The notes beneath the pieces were generated by a model. The model was not told where the DNA came from. It made no database searches and saw only the letters and a program-made list of their open reading frames with translations. From assembly GCA_964349515.1 (NCBI GenBank), contig CAYGHG010000129.1, positions 1 through 6,777 of the forward strand: a DNA stretch of 6,777 bases, in the 5' to 3' direction. The stretch comes from CAYGHG01 sp964349515 (GTDB lineage: Bacteria; Oederibacteriota; PGYV01; CAYGHG01). Below, piece after piece: positions 5,789 to 6,777 of this stretch; the first letter of the stretch is position 1; every line of letters begins with the position of its first letter. The position numbers and the translations under genes are program-made.

Positions 5789-6520
5789 TTAGTCTTTATT
5801 AGCTCCGCTTTTTTTCACCAGCAGGTTTGTTTCAAGCAGGGCGTCTTTTGATTCCCCGCTGTCCTGCCACCAGCCTTCAAGCACGCTGTATTCGAGCTGG
5901 TTCTTGCTTAAAAACCCGTTGTTGACGTCGGTTATTTCAAGTTCCCCTCTTTTTGAAGGCTTTAATGTTTTAATTATTGAAAAGACTTCATTGGGGTAAA
6001 AGTAAATGCCTGTTACGGCAAGATTTGATTTTGGTTTTTTGGGTTTTTCAAATATTGAAGTAATACGCCCGCCGCTTACCACCGCTATGCCGTATTCAGA
6101 AGGATTTTTAACCTCCGTAAGTATCACTCTTGCCCCTTTTTTCTGGCGCTTAAAGGCGGCTGTTTCTTTTCTTATGTTTTTTTCTATGATGTTGTCGCCG
6201 AGCGCCACAATCATCTTGTCCTTGCCCACAAAATCCTCACATAGTTTCAGCGCGTCAGCGATGCCGCCTTCGCCTTCCTGATATCCGTAATGCAGGTGAG
6301 ACAGCCCGAATTCTCTGCCGTTGCCGAGAAGCCTCAAAAAATCCCCGGAGTTAGAGCCGCCTGTAATGACCATTATGTCTTTGATACCCGCCTTTACAAG
6401 CATCTCAATAGGGTAATATATCATGGGTTTGTCATACACGGGCAGCAGATGCTTGTTCGTAATCCTTGTTAAAGGGTGAAGCCTGGTGCCTAATCCTCCG
6501 GCCAGAATTATTCCTTTCAT
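5789..6520 (-). CDS. rfbA: Glucose-1-phosphate thymidylyltransferase (short form)
   Basis: Nucleotidyltransferase of 243 residues that joins dTTP and glucose-1-phosphate to give dTDP-glucose, the entry step of the pathway. The nucleotide-binding signature GGLGTRLHPLT is at 8-18, followed by NKHLLPVYDKPMIYYPIEML (22-41). LGDN (107-110) gives Asp109 and WWQDSGE (217-223) gives Asp220, the expected metal-binding pair. EKP at 158-160 and GELEITDVN (192-200) complete the fold. It is about 50 residues shorter than the typical RmlA of about 290, lacking the C-terminal helical part; short versions are known in many bacteria and archaea. The ATG at 6520 is preceded by GAGGG (6524-6528) 3 nt upstream. 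It is the first gene of the unit, behind a strong-looking promoter. A role on another sugar-1-phosphate is possible but the neighbours favour dTDP-glucose. Confidence 0.93.
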   Translation of the reverse strand: MKGIILAGGLGTRLHPLTRITNKHLLPVYDKPMIYYPIEMLVKAGIKDIMVITGGSNSGDFLRLLGNGREFGLSHLHYGYQEGEGGIADALKLCEDFVGKDKMIVALGDNIIEKNIRKETAAFKRQKKGARVILTEVKNPSEYGIAVVSGGRITSIFEKPKKPKSNLAVTGIYFYPNEVFSIIKTLKPSKRGELEITDVNNGFLSKNQLEYSVLEGWWQDSGESKDALLETNLLVKKSGANKD

Positions 6521-6551
6521 AGTCCCTCGCTTTTGTTTGGTATTAAAATCA

Positions 6552-6570
6552 TTAATATATTATATATTAA
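6552..6570. promoter_or_regulatory. 19-bp AT palindrome over the -10 region; possible operator
   Basis: On the minus strand this reads TTAATATATAATATATTAA: two perfect 9-bp arms around one central A. It covers the -10 box and the probable transcription start of the rfbA operon. The symmetry would suit a dimeric repressor, but AT-rich promoter DNA can form such a palindrome by chance. The symmetry is seen; the operator role is a guess. Confidence 0.4.
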
Positions 6571-6587
6571 CAAAGCGTATGCTTCAA
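6559..6587 (-). promoter_or_regulatory. Sigma-70-type promoter of the rfbA operon
   Basis: On the minus strand the -35 box TTGAAG (6582-6587, four of six consensus bases) and the perfect -10 box TATAAT (6559-6564) are separated by 17 nt, the optimal spacing. Transcription should begin near 6551-6552, giving a leader of about 30 nt before the rfbA ATG, with GAGGG as ribosome-binding site. It is the only good promoter seen upstream of any gene here, in keeping with all seven genes forming one unit. Confidence 0.7.
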
Positions 6588-6604
6588 TCTTAAAAACCTC
6601 TTGT

Positions 6605-6631
6605 CTAACCCCCTTTCCCAAAGGGGGTTAG
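6605..6631. repeat. Perfect 12-bp inverted repeat (hairpin) upstream of the promoter
   Basis: CTAACCCCCTTT and AAAGGGGGTTAG pair perfectly around a CCC loop. On neither strand does a T-run follow immediately: on the minus strand a TTTTT lies about 8 nt past the stem, and on the plus strand there is none. It is therefore not a standard rho-independent terminator, though it may end transcription from an upstream minus-strand gene outside the window. It could also be a dispersed palindromic repeat. Confidence 0.85.
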
Positions 6632-6662
6632 GAAAAACTACGGCGGGCCGCGAAGAAGGACG

Positions 6663-6774
6663 GTTGCAAGTTGCAATTTACAAGTTGAGAGAACAAAAAA
6701 CACAGGCATGGATGTTTATTGTTTTTGTCTTATGGCTTTTGGCTTCCTTATAGCTTATAGCTCATGGCTTAAAA
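6663..6774. repeat. Two-part heptad array upstream of the rfbA operon
   Basis: The first block, 6663-6690, is GTTGCAA, GTTGCAA, TTTACAA, GTTGAGA, which are minus-oriented CTTNNAA-type heptads. After a 38-nt A- and T-rich spacer, the second block is plus-oriented: CTTATGG (6729), CTTTTGG (6736), a 4-nt CTTC, CTTATAG (6747), CTTATAG (6754), CTCATGG (6761), CTTAAAA (6768). This is the same order of orientations as at 5695-5788. CTTATAGCTCATGGCTT (6754-6770) matches the minus-strand sequence at 5714-5730 in 16 of 17 bases. No gene is seen from 6521 to the window end. Confidence 0.8.
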
Positions 6775-6777
6775 ACT

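Noticed and set aside
6605..6631. Calling the hairpin a rho-independent terminator.
   Set aside because: No T-run follows the stem directly on either strand.

Overview
The window looks like a scaffold from an uncultured bacterium of moderate GC content, most likely an assembled metagenome. It carries a gap of exactly 100 N in a repeat, Shine-Dalgarno sequences of the AGGAGG type, one TTG start, and tightly packed or overlapping genes. I cannot name the phylum from the sequence. All seven convincing genes lie on the minus strand and read as one transcription unit. In order of transcription, from high to low coordinates, they are rfbA, an rfbC-like gene, rfbB, rfbD, a CDP-paratose 2-epimerase-like SDR gene, a GT4 glycosyltransferase and comF.

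The first four genes form a dTDP-6-deoxyhexose (dTDP-L-rhamnose type) pathway. RfbA activates glucose-1-phosphate to dTDP-glucose, RfbB dehydrates it to the 4-keto-6-deoxy sugar, the RfbC-like cupin epimerises it and RfbD reduces it. The next gene encodes an epimerase that resembles TyvE/RfbE more than any dTDP enzyme, so the final sugar may not be plain rhamnose. The glycosyltransferase probably transfers a sugar onto a surface glycan. The last gene, comF (zinc-ribbon plus phosphoribosyltransferase fold), overlaps the end of the glycosyltransferase gene and has no obvious link to sugar metabolism. A good sigma-70-type promoter (TTGAAG, 17 bp, TATAAT) lies just upstream of rfbA, with its -10 box inside a 19-bp AT palindrome. 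A 12-bp perfect hairpin lies further upstream.

The unusual part is between the genes. Positions 1-417, downstream of comF, hold a nested tandem array: a 36-nt unit made of TGTACTAA plus four heptads (CTTTCAG or TTTTCAG), interrupted by the assembly gap. Degenerate arrays with the same 7-nt period and a CTTNNNN pattern, but different heptad sequences, occupy the two larger gaps inside the operon (about 5160-5207 and 5695-5788) and the region upstream of the promoter (6663-6774). Several run directly into stop codons. Around rfbA the arrays are two-part, with a minus-oriented block followed by a plus-oriented block. These heptad arrays are the best candidate here for something not well described. 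Their function cannot be told from this window.
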